The translations under genes and the position numbers were made by a program. This document shows, one piece after another, positions 1-7,664 of a DNA stretch of 64,000 nt (the stretch's first letter is position 1; every line of letters starts with the position of its first letter). The notes beneath the pieces are model-generated. The model ran no database searches. It was not told the origin of the DNA and saw nothing but the letters and a program-made list of their open reading frames with translations. The stretch spans positions 5,594,501 to 5,658,500 of the forward strand of contig NZ_CP095413.1 of the NCBI RefSeq assembly GCF_023016285.1, in the 5' to 3' direction. This DNA is from Muricauda sp. SCSIO 64092. Its GTDB lineage: Bacteria; Bacteroidota; Bacteroidia; Flavobacteriales; Flavobacteriaceae.

Positions 1-1
1 T

Positions 2-736
2 GGACATCACACCCTATCCAATCAGATCAATACAGACAACAGTTTGTTTTCCATAATAGATGGTCCAGAGCCCAATGGGCATATCTTTTGGTCGTACAAT
101 CCAAATACAAAGGAGGTTGGGCATTTGTCCAGTTTTGGAGCCTTTAGGGCCGGAACGGGAACTGGGGAATTTTATGACAAAGGAAATTTAAGATTAAAAA
201 TAAACTTCGAAGGCGAGGCACCGGGAACATATCGCGTATATACCTACCAGTGGATCAATGGTGATGAATATGCGTTAAACTCCGTTCAATTTGATAAAAA
301 TGACCAACCTACCGGATTATTCTACAAAGGGAACTTTATCCGAATACGGTCAAGAAAACACATCAAAAACGAAATCGAAAAAATCCTTAAAATTCTTGAT
401 GACCATCAAATGCCCAAAGAGGAACAAATAGCCGTATATACGGAAAATGTTGTCCATATGGCCCCCAACAATCGGGTGATTACCAATAAAAAAGACTTAT
501 TGGCCTATCTCAACGGACAAAAAGCGTTTGGATATTCCGATATGGAACATCAAATAGTGGAATTCTCCACCCATGGGGACATCGTTATGATGAGGGGTAA
601 GGTAGAAGGAACTTTTTATCCAAGTAATGGAGAAAAAGAAATCACTTTTCTAACCAAAAATCTCTTTGTTTTCACAAGGGTCAATGGGGAATTAAAAATT
701 TCAAAGGTGATTTATAATGTAAGCCCTCAAGATTGA
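2..736 (+). CDS. SnoaL-like (NTF2-fold) protein, 5' end outside the window
   Basis: The frame is open from the first bases of the window, so the protein probably starts upstream; an internal TTG at 44 is the first possible start inside. The visible part has an N-terminal beta-rich portion (about residues 1-100). A C-terminal portion (about 115-240) has the look of a SnoaL/DUF4440 NTF2-like domain, with a helical stretch followed by strands around DIVMMRGKVEGTF. No catalytic residues can be assigned. It ends 14 bp before the agmatine-deiminase-like lipoprotein gene on the same strand, so the two are probably co-transcribed. The domain call rests on general resemblance only. Confidence 0.6.
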   Translation, partial: GHHTLSNQINTDNSLFSIIDGPEPNGHIFWSYNPNTKEVGHLSSFGAFRAGTGTGEFYDKGNLRLKINFEGEAPGTYRVYTYQWINGDEYALNSVQFDKNDQPTGLFYKGNFIRIRSRKHIKNEIEKILKILDDHQMPKEEQIAVYTENVVHMAPNNRVITNKKDLLAYLNGQKAFGYSDMEHQIVEFSTHGDIVMMRGKVEGTFYPSNGEKEITFLTKNLFVFTRVNGELKISKVIYNVSPQD

Positions 737-750
737 ACCAAACAAAAAGT

Positions 751-2040
751 ATGAAAACCTTACTACTGATAGTTGCGATTTTCTTTTTGGCCCTGTCGTG
801 TAACTCCACTGGCAATACACAACAGGAGCAAATAAAGGTTACCCGACAAATGGGCGAATTTGAAAAATTGGATGCCCTTTGGCTTATTTGGCCAACAACG
901 GACCATAAGCAGGGGGAATCGGTAGAAAAGGTAACCATGGCCCTAGTTGACATCTTACTAAACGATGTAAAAATCGTTATAAGTTGTGCCGATGATAAAG
1001 TGCTTCAAAAGGCCATGTCCAAATTAAATGAAAAACATGCCAATTCGGACAATCTTGTTTTTCGTGTCATCCCATCCGTGGAAATATGGGCAAGGGACAT
1101 GGGCCCCGTCTTTGTGGAAACCAGCAATGGAAACCACGCCATTGCAGATTTTAATTTTAATTCTTGGGGATATGCCGATACATTGGATTTAAATTCAATG
1201 ACCGAAGAGACCTATGACGAAAAGGTTGCCGAATTATTGAATCTTCCCCTTGTTTCAAGTGCAATGATAAGCGAAGGAGGCAACCGCGAGCTCAATGGTA
1301 AAGGAACTTTAATGGTTACCGAAACCGTGGAAAAAGGTCGTAACCCACAGCTGTCCAAAGGTGAAATGGAGGCAGAATATCAAAGATTGTTGGGTGTCAA
1401 AAAAGTTATTTGGCTAAAAGAAGGGCTCCTGGAAGATCGCCATACCTTTCTTGGTCCCTTGTCCACAGCGGATAGTACAAAAGCGTACACCGTAGTGACC
1501 ACCAATGGCCACGTGGATGAATTTGCTCGATTTGTCAATGATTCCACTATTCTTTTGGCCAGTATTGACAGTACCGAATTGAAGGATCCCATAGCCCAGG
1601 AAAACCATAAGCGTTTGGAAGAAAATTTTAGAATACTTTCCGAAAGCACGGATCAAGACGGTAAGCCGTTTAAAATCGTACGATTGCCGTTACCACAGAC
1701 CATTCTTACAACAATGGGTCCTGGCGATTATGTATATGATTATATCAAAACGCTTGAGTATAGCGACGGAAGTGAATTTCCCAAGGGAGATACCATTACC
1801 GTTGTGGCACCAGCCAGTTACCTAAATTTCATTATTGCCAATAACACTATCATTGGCCAGAAATACTGGCGGGAGGGAATACCCCTTAAAATTAAAATGC
1901 AGGACGAAGAAGCACTTCGGATACTTAAAGAGGTATTCCCTGCGAGAAAGGTAGTACTGCTGGATGCTTTGGCCGTCAATTTGGGAGGTGGGGGCTTGCA
2001 TTGCATAAGCATGCACCAACCCAAGTTGTTGGAAAATTAA
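751..2040 (+). CDS. Agmatine deiminase / peptidylarginine deiminase family lipoprotein
   Basis: Guanidino-group-modifying hydrolase of the PAD_porph/agmatine deiminase family, probably lipid-anchored in the envelope. Residues 1-17 form a lipoprotein signal peptide ending in a LALSC lipobox (Cys17). Family motifs follow in order: WARD at 113-116, EGGNRE at 175-180, GHVDE at 253-257 and GGGGLHC near the C-terminus, where Cys418 is the expected nucleophile. At 429 residues it is longer than cytosolic agmatine deiminases (about 350-370), mainly through the signal peptide and linker. The ATG at 751 is chosen over an in-frame TTG at 733 because it begins the signal peptide directly. The substrate (agmatine, peptidyl-arginine or another guanidine) cannot be told from sequence. 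Confidence 0.9.
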   Translation: MKTLLLIVAIFFLALSCNSTGNTQQEQIKVTRQMGEFEKLDALWLIWPTTDHKQGESVEKVTMALVDILLNDVKIVISCADDKVLQKAMSKLNEKHANSDNLVFRVIPSVEIWARDMGPVFVETSNGNHAIADFNFNSWGYADTLDLNSMTEETYDEKVAELLNLPLVSSAMISEGGNRELNGKGTLMVTETVEKGRNPQLSKGEMEAEYQRLLGVKKVIWLKEGLLEDRHTFLGPLSTADSTKAYTVVTTNGHVDEFARFVNDSTILLASIDSTELKDPIAQENHKRLEENFRILSESTDQDGKPFKIVRLPLPQTILTTMGPGDYVYDYIKTLEYSDGSEFPKGDTITVVAPASYLNFIIANNTIIGQKYWREGIPLKIKMQDEEALRILKEVFPARKVVLLDALAVNLGGGGLHCISMHQPKLLEN

Positions 2041-2068
2041 ATGCCAAAATACAAGGTGCAAAATGGTC

Positions 2069-2113
2069 TTCAATTCCTTGTAATCGTATTCCTTACAACG
2101 GAATCCTTTACAA
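2069..2113. repeat. Three tandem 15-bp imperfect repeats
   Basis: Units at 2069-2083, 2084-2098 and 2099-2113 share the pattern NNNNATTCCTTNNAA; the third reads ATCCTTTACAA in place of ATTCCTTACAA. They lie in the gap between the deiminase-like gene and the DUF2200 gene. Read in the DUF2200 frame they would encode three pentapeptides of the form x-I-P/L-C/Y-N, but that frame is probably not translated here. Confidence 0.6.
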
Positions 2114-2204
2114 TCCATTATCTTTAGGACCGTTTCCTGACCTTGGCTACAACAAGCTTACAGGAAAAGTCCACACATTGGCTACAATCAAAAATGAAAA
2201 AGAA

Positions 2205-2576
2205 ATGAAAGTTACCGATGAACATAACAAACGAATCGCAAAATTGACATTTTCCTCGGTTTATCCCCATTATAAGGCAAAGGTGGAGAAAAAAGGAAGG
2301 ACAAAGGAAGAACTGCATCAGGTCATAAGGTGGTTGACCGGTTTTGAGGATGATAGCTTACAAGAGTTCATTGATAGCAAGGCAACATTTGAAACCTTCT
2401 TTCAAAACGCAAAGCTCAATCAAAATGCGCACCTCATTAAAGGGGTAATCTGCGGTTATAGAATAGAAGAAATTGACAATGCACTAACAAGGCAGGTGCG
2501 GTATCTGGATAAGTTGGTGGATGAATTGGCAAAAGGTCGTAAAATGGAGAAGATTTTACGGAAAGAAGGGAAATGA
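2205..2576 (+). CDS. DUF2200 family protein
   Basis: A small cytosolic protein of 123 residues matching the DUF2200 family almost end to end: it begins MKVTDEHNKRIAKLTF and contains SVYPHYKAKVEKKGRTKEEL, VIRWLTGF and QVRYLDKLVDELAKGRKMEK. The function of the family is unknown. The open frame extends back to 2001, but the family start is at the ATG at 2205; the longer version would overlap the previous gene and run through the 15-bp repeats. Its stop overlaps the start of the next gene by 4 bp (ATGA), which implies translational coupling with the DHFR-like protein. DUF2200 genes are scattered and typical of accessory DNA. Confidence 0.9.
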   Translation: MKVTDEHNKRIAKLTFSSVYPHYKAKVEKKGRTKEELHQVIRWLTGFEDDSLQEFIDSKATFETFFQNAKLNQNAHLIKGVICGYRIEEIDNALTRQVRYLDKLVDELAKGRKMEKILRKEGK

Positions 2577-3127
2577 AAACTGGGAATTCCAGCGTAACGA
2601 TCCATATGGTGTCCAGTCTCGATGGATTTATTGCCAAGAAGGACGGAAGCGTTTCATGGATGCATTCCAAAGATACATACCACAAAGGAATTGAACTCAC
2701 GGAAGAATACGTTGCCAATTTCCTCAAATCAATAGACTGTTACGTTATGGGTTCGCGGACCTATGAACACGCAATTGAACTTGGTTGGCCCTACGGTGAA
2801 GTCCCCGTTTTTGTGCTTTCCAGCAGAGCACTGAAATCGGACAAAAAAAGTGTGTGCTTCCTTTCAGGTGATCTTACCGAAATTGTAAATCACCAATTAA
2901 AACCAAGCTACAAAAACATTTGGATGGTTGGTGGGACCATGCTTACAAAAGAATTTCTCCGACTTGGATTGGCAGATGCCATTAACATAACCATAATTCC
3001 AACACTCTTGGGGGACGGCAAGCCCTTCTTTGATGATATTGGAAAGGAACTATCATTACACCTAAAGGATGTAACCTCCTTTAAGGATGGAATGGTGGAA
3101 CTGGTGTATGCGATAAAAAAAGATTAA
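2573..3127 (+). CDS. Dihydrofolate reductase family (RibD C-terminal domain) protein
   Basis: A single-domain NADPH-dependent reductase fold of 184 residues from the RibD_C/DHFR-like family. Visible features are an N-terminal strand with SLDGFIAKKDG (about residues 15-25), YVMGSRTYE (about 58-66), the nucleotide-binding strand IWMVGGTML (about 121-129) and IIPTLLGDGKPFF near 142-154. Close relatives are annotated as dihydrofolate reductase-like or pyrimidine reductases, but the substrate is usually unknown. It overlaps the DUF2200 gene by 4 bp. It is not a trimethoprim-target DHFR: the order of motifs is that of RibD_C. Confidence 0.88.
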   Translation: MKTGNSSVTIHMVSSLDGFIAKKDGSVSWMHSKDTYHKGIELTEEYVANFLKSIDCYVMGSRTYEHAIELGWPYGEVPVFVLSSRALKSDKKSVCFLSGDLTEIVNHQLKPSYKNIWMVGGTMLTKEFLRLGLADAINITIIPTLLGDGKPFFDDIGKELSLHLKDVTSFKDGMVELVYAIKKD

Positions 3128-3158
3128 AAAATTGGGCTACAGATGAGTATAATTCCGT

Positions 3159-3226
3159 ACGCCTTGGCGTCGGACCAAACCACCCCAACATGCTGTTTTG
3201 GTACATCTGGGCATGTAACGGTTCCT
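3159..3226. repeat. Short hairpins and first copy of the AACGGTTCCT repeat
   Basis: The gap before the VOC gene contains ACGCC-TT-GGCGT (3159-3170), a TACAT/ATGTA pair with a 6-base loop, and the decamer AACGGTTCCT at 3217-3226. The decamer recurs exactly at 3738-3747, on the other side of the VOC gene. Confidence 0.5.
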
Positions 3227-3268
3227 CAATGGCCCATTTCATAAAAAGCGTAAGCTGCAAAGTAAAAT

Positions 3269-3673
3269 ATGGACGAATTGAACGTACCAGCTGAAAATCC
3301 CGTAGTGTATTTTGAAATACCTGTTGAGGATATTGACCGGGCAATAAAATTTTATACCGCGGTATTCAACTTTAGTTTTGAAAAGCAAATTATTGACCAT
3401 AATGAAATGGCCTTGTTTCCCTTCAGGGATGGACAAAGGGGAATTTCCGGTGCTTTGGCCAAAGGCGAGGCGTACAAACCCGCAAAAGACGGAGTGATTG
3501 TGTATTTTAAGACTCCGGACATCGAAAGTACCTTGGAACTTGCCGTTAAAAACAAGGGTCGTGTGCTTTACCCAAAAACTTCAATCGGAGAACTTGGCTT
3601 TGTGGCGGAATTTGAGGACAGTGAAGGAAATCGAATTGCTTTGCATCAAACAAAAGAAATAAAAAACAGCTAA
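3269..3673 (+). CDS. VOC family (glyoxalase/bleomycin-resistance fold) protein
   Basis: A 134-residue vicinal-oxygen-chelate protein with the two beta-alpha-beta-beta-beta modules typical of the superfamily. Module 1 begins VVYFEIPVEDIDRAIKFYTA (about residues 12-31); module 2 spans VIVYFKTPDIESTLELA and ends GFVAEFEDSEGNRIALHQ (about 111-128). The terminal E-x-x-x-G-N-R motif matches VOC proteins of the PhnB/lactoylglutathione-lyase-like group. Members include metal-dependent lyases, dioxygenases and drug-binding proteins, so the reaction cannot be named. It stands alone, flanked by 140- and 120-bp gaps that carry the same decamer repeat. Confidence 0.9.
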   Translation: MDELNVPAENPVVYFEIPVEDIDRAIKFYTAVFNFSFEKQIIDHNEMALFPFRDGQRGISGALAKGEAYKPAKDGVIVYFKTPDIESTLELAVKNKGRVLYPKTSIGELGFVAEFEDSEGNRIALHQTKEIKNS

Positions 3674-3696
3674 TGTTTTGATTCCGGTATCGATAA

Positions 3697-3724
3697 TGGA
3701 TTTTGCTATATTTCCCTTAATTTC
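3697..3724 (+). promoter_or_regulatory. Recurrent 28-bp element, copy A
   Basis: Begins GGATTTTGCTATATTTC and ends TTCA. It matches 5093-5120 at 25 of 28 positions and is related to 6268-6284 and 7598-7614. The core TATATTTC resembles the Bacteroidota -7 promoter element TAnnTTTG with one change, so it may be a promoter. It lies 70 bp before the DinB-like gene. Confidence 0.5.
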
Positions 3725-3734
3725 ATTACTGATA

Positions 3735-3766
3735 CGCCAACGGTTCCTGCGCATTGTGTACGCGCA
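3735..3766. repeat. Repeat GCCAACGGTTC followed by a CTGCGC/GCGCAG hairpin
   Basis: GCCAACGGTTC at 3735-3745 recurs inverted as GAACCGTTGGC at 4342-4352, so the pair brackets the DinB-like gene. The overlapping decamer AACGGTTCCT (3738-3747) repeats 3217-3226 directly. Next to it, CTGCGC (3746-3751) and GCGCAG (3761-3766) can pair around a 9-base loop. Confidence 0.5.
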
Positions 3767-3794
3767 GCGCGTTGTAGGGCATTAAAAACACGCT

Positions 3795-4313
3795 ATGAAA
3801 CAAATACAATGGTTTGAACGAAAATTTGATTTTTCTTTCGAACAAAATATTTTCCCTTCAATAATCGAGAGGCTCTCCGGTACCCCTATACGGTTAAAAT
3901 CAAAAATTGGGGAAATTCCACCCGAGCTCTTGGAACCCAAGTTTGAAGGTAAATGGTCCATCAAAGAAAATATTGGACATCTTACTGATCTGGAGCCATT
4001 ATGGCAAGGAAGACTTGATGATATATTGGAAGGCAAGCAATATCTGAGATCAACCGACCTGAACAATACAAAAACGGACATTGCCCAACACAACCAAGTT
4101 GATATTGCCCGCTTATTATCCCGATTCATAGCGCTTCGGGAAGAAACATTACACAAACTGGATGCCTTAAAGGAAGTGGATATCTATAAAACCGCATTGC
4201 ATCCCAGATTGGAAAAACCCATGCGAACGATGGATTTGTTCTTATTTGTCGCCGAACACGATGACCACCATTTAAGCAGGATAACAGCAATAGCGGCCAA
4301 CAACAACAAATAA
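3795..4313 (+). CDS. DinB-like / DUF664-type four-helix-bundle protein
   Basis: A 172-residue predicted helical protein of the DinB/YfiT-like putative metalloenzyme superfamily. The expected metal-binding histidine positions are visible: NIGHLTDLEPLW (His near residue 60) and the C-terminal EHDDHHLSRI (about 154-163), the usual HxxxH-like end of this fold. The family includes bacillithiol- or mycothiol-dependent transferases and damage-induced proteins; bacillithiol use is plausible here because a ytxJ gene lies in the same window. The gene is flanked by 11-bp inverted repeats and has its own upstream 28-bp element. The exact activity is unknown. Confidence 0.85.
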   Translation: MKQIQWFERKFDFSFEQNIFPSIIERLSGTPIRLKSKIGEIPPELLEPKFEGKWSIKENIGHLTDLEPLWQGRLDDILEGKQYLRSTDLNNTKTDIAQHNQVDIARLLSRFIALREETLHKLDALKEVDIYKTALHPRLEKPMRTMDLFLFVAEHDDHHLSRITAIAANNNK

Positions 4314-4341
4314 ACTTCATTGAAACCATTGGTGATATCGA

Positions 4342-4352
4342 GAACCGTTGGC
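4342..4352. repeat. Inverted copy of the GCCAACGGTTC repeat
   Basis: GAACCGTTGGC is the exact reverse complement of 3735-3745. It lies 28 bp downstream of the DinB-like stop codon. Confidence 0.5.
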
Positions 4353-4414
4353 AGGAATATACAGAAAGACCCGTAGCGGATAAAACCCCTTATTACTTTA
4401 CAAAATCATGGTTT

Positions 4415-4963
4415 ATGGCAGAAACAATTTATCCCAAAAATACATCCAAGGTTATCGTTGAAAATATAGCGATTGAATACCAGGGTGCAATGGTAAAGGC
4501 AAAAAGACTGACCGTTTCGTCCAGAATCCCAATGGCCATTGAAAACGCTTGGGAGAATGTCCAAACTCCGGAACTCCTGCAATTTGTTGCCAAAGGAATA
4601 ATCCGGTTTCAATCGACTGATGGTGGATTTCCAAAAAAATGGCAAATGGGGCAGACCTATGGGGCCAAAATGAAAATCTTTGGCTTTTTACCCTTTGGGG
4701 GAACGCATTATTTAAAAATTGAGCGAATTGATGGCAACACGTACGAAATAGAAACTAGGGAATGGGACAAAAGTGCAAAGGTTTGGAACCATATGGTGCG
4801 ATTAAAGGACCTGGGAAATAATTCAATTCACTATGAAGACTCCATCATAATCCATGGTGGCTTATTAACGGGGTTTATCACAACCTTTGCAAAGGTTTTC
4901 TACAAACACAGACAAAGAAGGTGGCAAATCGTAGCTAAGGAAAAAATGGTCTTTGGAAAATAA
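4415..4963 (+). CDS. SRPBCC-like ligand-binding protein
   Basis: A protein of 182 residues from the ATG at 4415. From about residue 28 (KRLTVSSRIPMAIENAWENV) it looks like a START/SRPBCC domain, a beta-grip fold with a long C-terminal helix that binds hydrophobic ligands; the strand HYLKIERIDGNTYEIETREW and the helix ending RRWQIVAKEKM fit. No enzyme residues can be named. The reading frame is open without a stop from 4265, about 150 bp before this ATG, but has no ATG, GTG or TTG there. A start near residue 26 (MVKAKRL) is also possible. Confidence 0.72.
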   Translation: MAETIYPKNTSKVIVENIAIEYQGAMVKAKRLTVSSRIPMAIENAWENVQTPELLQFVAKGIIRFQSTDGGFPKKWQMGQTYGAKMKIFGFLPFGGTHYLKIERIDGNTYEIETREWDKSAKVWNHMVRLKDLGNNSIHYEDSIIIHGGLLTGFITTFAKVFYKHRQRRWQIVAKEKMVFGK

Positions 4964-5092
4964 GCTACGCCATTCAAAAATGGATATACAATAGGTTGAG
5001 GACTTTGGTTTGCCCTTTTGCTGGGCCCTACCCAGGCTTAGATAGCACACTTCCAGCCCTATGACCGGAAATTTTACCCTGGCATTGACTTC

Positions 5093-5120
5093 GGATTTTG
5101 CCATATTTCCTTTAAATTCA
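5093..5120 (+). promoter_or_regulatory. Recurrent 28-bp element, copy B
   Basis: Reads GGATTTTGCCATATTTCC and then TTTAAATTCA. It matches copy A (3697-3724) at 25 of 28 bases and lies 32 bp before the terpenoid-cyclase-fold gene. A CTGGG/CCCAG hairpin sits upstream at 5021-5035. Confidence 0.5.
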
Positions 5121-5152
5121 ACCTAAACACGTCAACTACTTCGGCAGATTCT

Positions 5153-6100
5153 ATGCCCGGTGTGTTGCCCAAAGAACAACCAATGCAGGAAAATCGGCAA
5201 AAAATAATTGAAAGGATTTTTAATCGGAGGGATGGGGACGGGTTATGGGAGCTCATTCCCAAAACCCACAAATACTATCCCGACTATTTGCATTACGTGC
5301 CTAATTATAAGGCATCACTTTGGACATTGCTTTTGTTGGCGGACCTGGAATGTAAAAGGGAGGATCAAAGGGTAACGAAACCGCTTGAAGAAATTAAAAA
5401 CCACTTGTTTGACGAGGAACATGGTATCTATACGTTAAAAGAGGACCATTTCCCCATACCCTGCCTTAATGGGAATATGCTCTATATTGATTGTTATTTC
5501 AATGGAAAACCAGATGAAAAAAGCGAACGTCTTTTGGATTTCTTTTCTAGAAATCAGCGATTTGATGATGGTACCCATGAGGAGCCCAAAAACCCATTTT
5601 GTTCCAATACGAGCTGCTATGGGAAACACACGTGCTACTGGGGGGTGGTTAAGCTGTTAAAGGGCATATCATTTATACCTAAGCAATACAGAAACGAAAC
5701 CGTAATGGAACTCAGGCAAAAATGTTTGGATTTCGTCTTAAAACATAAGGTGTGCTATAGTTCACACCATCCCTCAAAACTAATGATCCGGAAATTGGAT
5801 TATTTGACCTTTCCCAATTTTTATAAAGGGGATTTTTTAGAGATTTTATGGCTATTGAAACGTGAGGAAATCAATTCAGGGAAACTGATACCGGCATTGG
5901 AGTTGTTAAAGTCGAAACAAAGAAGTGATGGGATGTGGGAATTGGAAAGAAAAATGAACAATATGGTGGTGTCCATAGGAAACGTAAACCAACCCAACCC
6001 ATTTGTCACAAAAAGGGCAAAAGAAGTATTGGATTATTACGACAACAGCACCTCACAGCAACCCGCGCAATACGAACAAAAGCCCAAAAACGGGAGTTAA
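5153..6100 (+). CDS. Terpenoid-cyclase (squalene-oxidase repeat) fold protein of unknown function
   Basis: A cytosolic 315-residue protein that looks like a stand-alone alpha-alpha barrel of the prenyltransferase/squalene-oxidase-repeat superfamily. Repeat-like segments are DGLWELIPKTHKYYPDY (about residues 28-44), RFDDGTHEEPKNPF, and RSDGMWELERKMNNMV near 260-275. A cysteine-rich stretch CSNTSCYGKHTCYWGVVKLL (about 149-168) sits in the middle. No signal peptide is seen and the DxDD motif of squalene-hopene cyclases is absent, so cyclase activity is unlikely. Similar proteins elsewhere are called hypothetical or mislabelled as nitrogen-fixation proteins. A start at the second Met (5183) is also possible. 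Confidence 0.7.
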   Translation: MPGVLPKEQPMQENRQKIIERIFNRRDGDGLWELIPKTHKYYPDYLHYVPNYKASLWTLLLLADLECKREDQRVTKPLEEIKNHLFDEEHGIYTLKEDHFPIPCLNGNMLYIDCYFNGKPDEKSERLLDFFSRNQRFDDGTHEEPKNPFCSNTSCYGKHTCYWGVVKLLKGISFIPKQYRNETVMELRQKCLDFVLKHKVCYSSHHPSKLMIRKLDYLTFPNFYKGDFLEILWLLKREEINSGKLIPALELLKSKQRSDGMWELERKMNNMVVSIGNVNQPNPFVTKRAKEVLDYYDNSTSQQPAQYEQKPKNGS

Positions 6101-6267
6101 CCCTAACTTCATTAATAACCGAAGACTGACTTATTCCGGGATTCCAGGCTACTCATGACCGATACCAAATTATCGCTACATATAATTTTATTAGGGGTCT
6201 ATAGAGATCATCGGAAAATACCGATCATCAGGGATGGAGGACGCCATTTTCCCAGATATACTTGAAA

Positions 6268-6284
6268 GAATTTTACTATATTTC
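6268..6284 (+). promoter_or_regulatory. Recurrent element, copy C
   Basis: GAATTTTACTATATTTC matches copy A at 15 of 17 positions and is followed by a similar A/T-rich tail (GAAATTC). It lies 56 bp before the DUF2272 gene. The 240-bp gap also holds an ATCGG/CCGAT hairpin at 6210-6225. Confidence 0.45.
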
Positions 6285-6340
6285 AGTGAAATTCCCCCGA
6301 CATCACACAATCCTCTAAATATAACTTTTAAAACACCCAT

Positions 6341-6949
6341 ATGTCACCCTTTACAACAAAGCTAATTGAGTTTTTACTGCAGGAATGGAACTTTTTTGGA
6401 AACCCTGAGATTAGATTGAACGGAACCGTCAAAGATGGCCTAAAGGAATACCAGGATGGTGCATGGCAGAGAGTGGCCGATTATTGGGAATTTATTGGTG
6501 GTCCATATAAGAACCTCACCGGAAAGGACCGGGGGACCCCATGGTCGGCGGCATTCATATCCTTTGCGTTCAACCAAGCAGGTGCTGGCAACCTATTTCC
6601 TTATTCTGCCGGGCATGCAACCTACATAAATCAGGCAATCAGGAATTTCGATAACAACCAATTGAACGCACCAATTGTGGGAAGAAAATTAAAAAATTAC
6701 CCGCTCCAACCAGGAGACCTGATCGGATATTGGAGGGGCGAAAGAAAGATCACCGTTGAAAATGCCAGAAGGATCGGATGGTATCAAAGCCATACGGATA
6801 TTGTGGTGGAAGTGGGTCGGAACCATGCCTATGTCATTGGGGGGAACGTTATGCATTCCGTTACACGAAGACAGGTGCGATTAAACAACAATGGTGAGCT
6901 AACGGATAGAAGAAAAAATTGGTTTGTTGCTATTCAAAACAATATTTAG
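6341..6949 (+). CDS. DUF2272 domain protein (NlpC/P60-CHAP-like fold)
   Basis: A 202-residue protein matching DUF2272 along most of its length. Diagnostic segments are GTPWSAAFISFAFNQAG (about residues 65-81), YSAGHATYI, LQPGDLIGYWRG (about 124-135), and SHTDIVVEVGRNHAYVIGGN (about 149-168). The order (W-S-A-x-F helix, PGD strand, H-x-D strand, G-N) parallels NlpC/P60 and CHAP amidases. However, the position of the catalytic cysteine is Ser/Ala here, so it may be non-catalytic or use a different nucleophile, as is usual for DUF2272. No signal peptide is visible. It stands alone between two gaps. Confidence 0.82.
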   Translation: MSPFTTKLIEFLLQEWNFFGNPEIRLNGTVKDGLKEYQDGAWQRVADYWEFIGGPYKNLTGKDRGTPWSAAFISFAFNQAGAGNLFPYSAGHATYINQAIRNFDNNQLNAPIVGRKLKNYPLQPGDLIGYWRGERKITVENARRIGWYQSHTDIVVEVGRNHAYVIGGNVMHSVTRRQVRLNNNGELTDRRKNWFVAIQNNI

Positions 6950-6990
6950 AATTCCAGTAAAAAGGAAAACCGTACCCAAATGGCCGTACA

Positions 6991-7473
6991 ATGACCATTA
7001 GAAAAATCAAGGCAAATGAGCTAAACTTCTTGGCAGATATGCTTTATGAAGCTTTGTTTATCCCGGAAGGTCATGCACCCTTTCCCAAAGAAATCATCCA
7101 CGATAGGTCATTATCCAAATACATAGACAATTGGGGTAAGGACAAATACGATATCGCCTTTGTAGTGGAAATTGACCGTCAGCTTGTCGGGGCAATTTGG
7201 GGACGACTATTGCCCCAGGAAAACAAAGGATACGGATTTGTTGACAACAATACACCTGAATTGAGCATAGCAGTAAAATCCAGGTATCGCAATAAGGGAA
7301 TTGGAACGGAATTGATGCGGACAATAGCTTCTGAATACAAAAAGATTGGGGTCGACCAATTATCCTTAAGTGTGGATATGGCCAATCCCGCTTCCAACTT
7401 GTACAAAAGACTGGGATACAAAATTGTTGAAGAAACAGAAACTTCATGGACAATGAAAAAAGAAATAGGATAA
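6991..7473 (+). CDS. GNAT family N-acetyltransferase
   Basis: A 160-residue acyl-CoA-dependent acetyltransferase of the GNAT fold. The acetyl-CoA pyrophosphate-binding motif A is RYRNKGIGTELM (about residues 92-103; Q/R-x-x-G-x-G/A pattern), preceded by the strand ELSIAVKS. The C-terminal motif B is ASNLYKRLGYKIVEE (about 133-147). The N-terminal half resembles acetyltransferases acting on small molecules or peptides, but the acceptor cannot be predicted. It starts 41 bp after the DUF2272 gene, so the two are probably co-transcribed. Confidence 0.9.
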   Translation: MTIRKIKANELNFLADMLYEALFIPEGHAPFPKEIIHDRSLSKYIDNWGKDKYDIAFVVEIDRQLVGAIWGRLLPQENKGYGFVDNNTPELSIAVKSRYRNKGIGTELMRTIASEYKKIGVDQLSLSVDMANPASNLYKRLGYKIVEETETSWTMKKEIG

Positions 7474-7597
7474 GGAATGTACAAGATGGGATTTAATCTG
7501 TTGAAGGAACATTCCTAGGTCTACGGCCTTTCCACCCATCCGTGCAATGAAGTGAAAAAAGTCACCCTTTGGGAAGGATAGCCATCAAATCGATATT

Positions 7598-7614
7598 GGT
7601 TTTGACTATATTTC
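7598..7614 (+). promoter_or_regulatory. Recurrent element, copy D
   Basis: GGTTTTGACTATATTTC matches copy A at 14 of 17 positions. The adjoining ATTTCATTAAAAATC (7610-7624) recurs exactly at 8564-8578, before the alpha/beta hydrolase gene. Copy D lies 50 bp before the AraC-type gene. Confidence 0.45.
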
Positions 7615-7664
7615 ATTAAAAATCGCCGAACTTCACAGGCGTGGTATTCGCAATAATTTGACCA

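Noticed and set aside
2001..2204. N-terminal extension of the DUF2200 frame
   Set aside because: Family start is at 2205; the extension overlaps the previous gene and the 15-bp repeats.
3721..4414. Possible integron attC sites around the VOC and DinB-like genes
   Set aside because: GTTGTAG and GTTGGCA lack the GTTRRRY core, no integrase is present, and the hairpins are short. Kept only as repeats and as a speculative finding.
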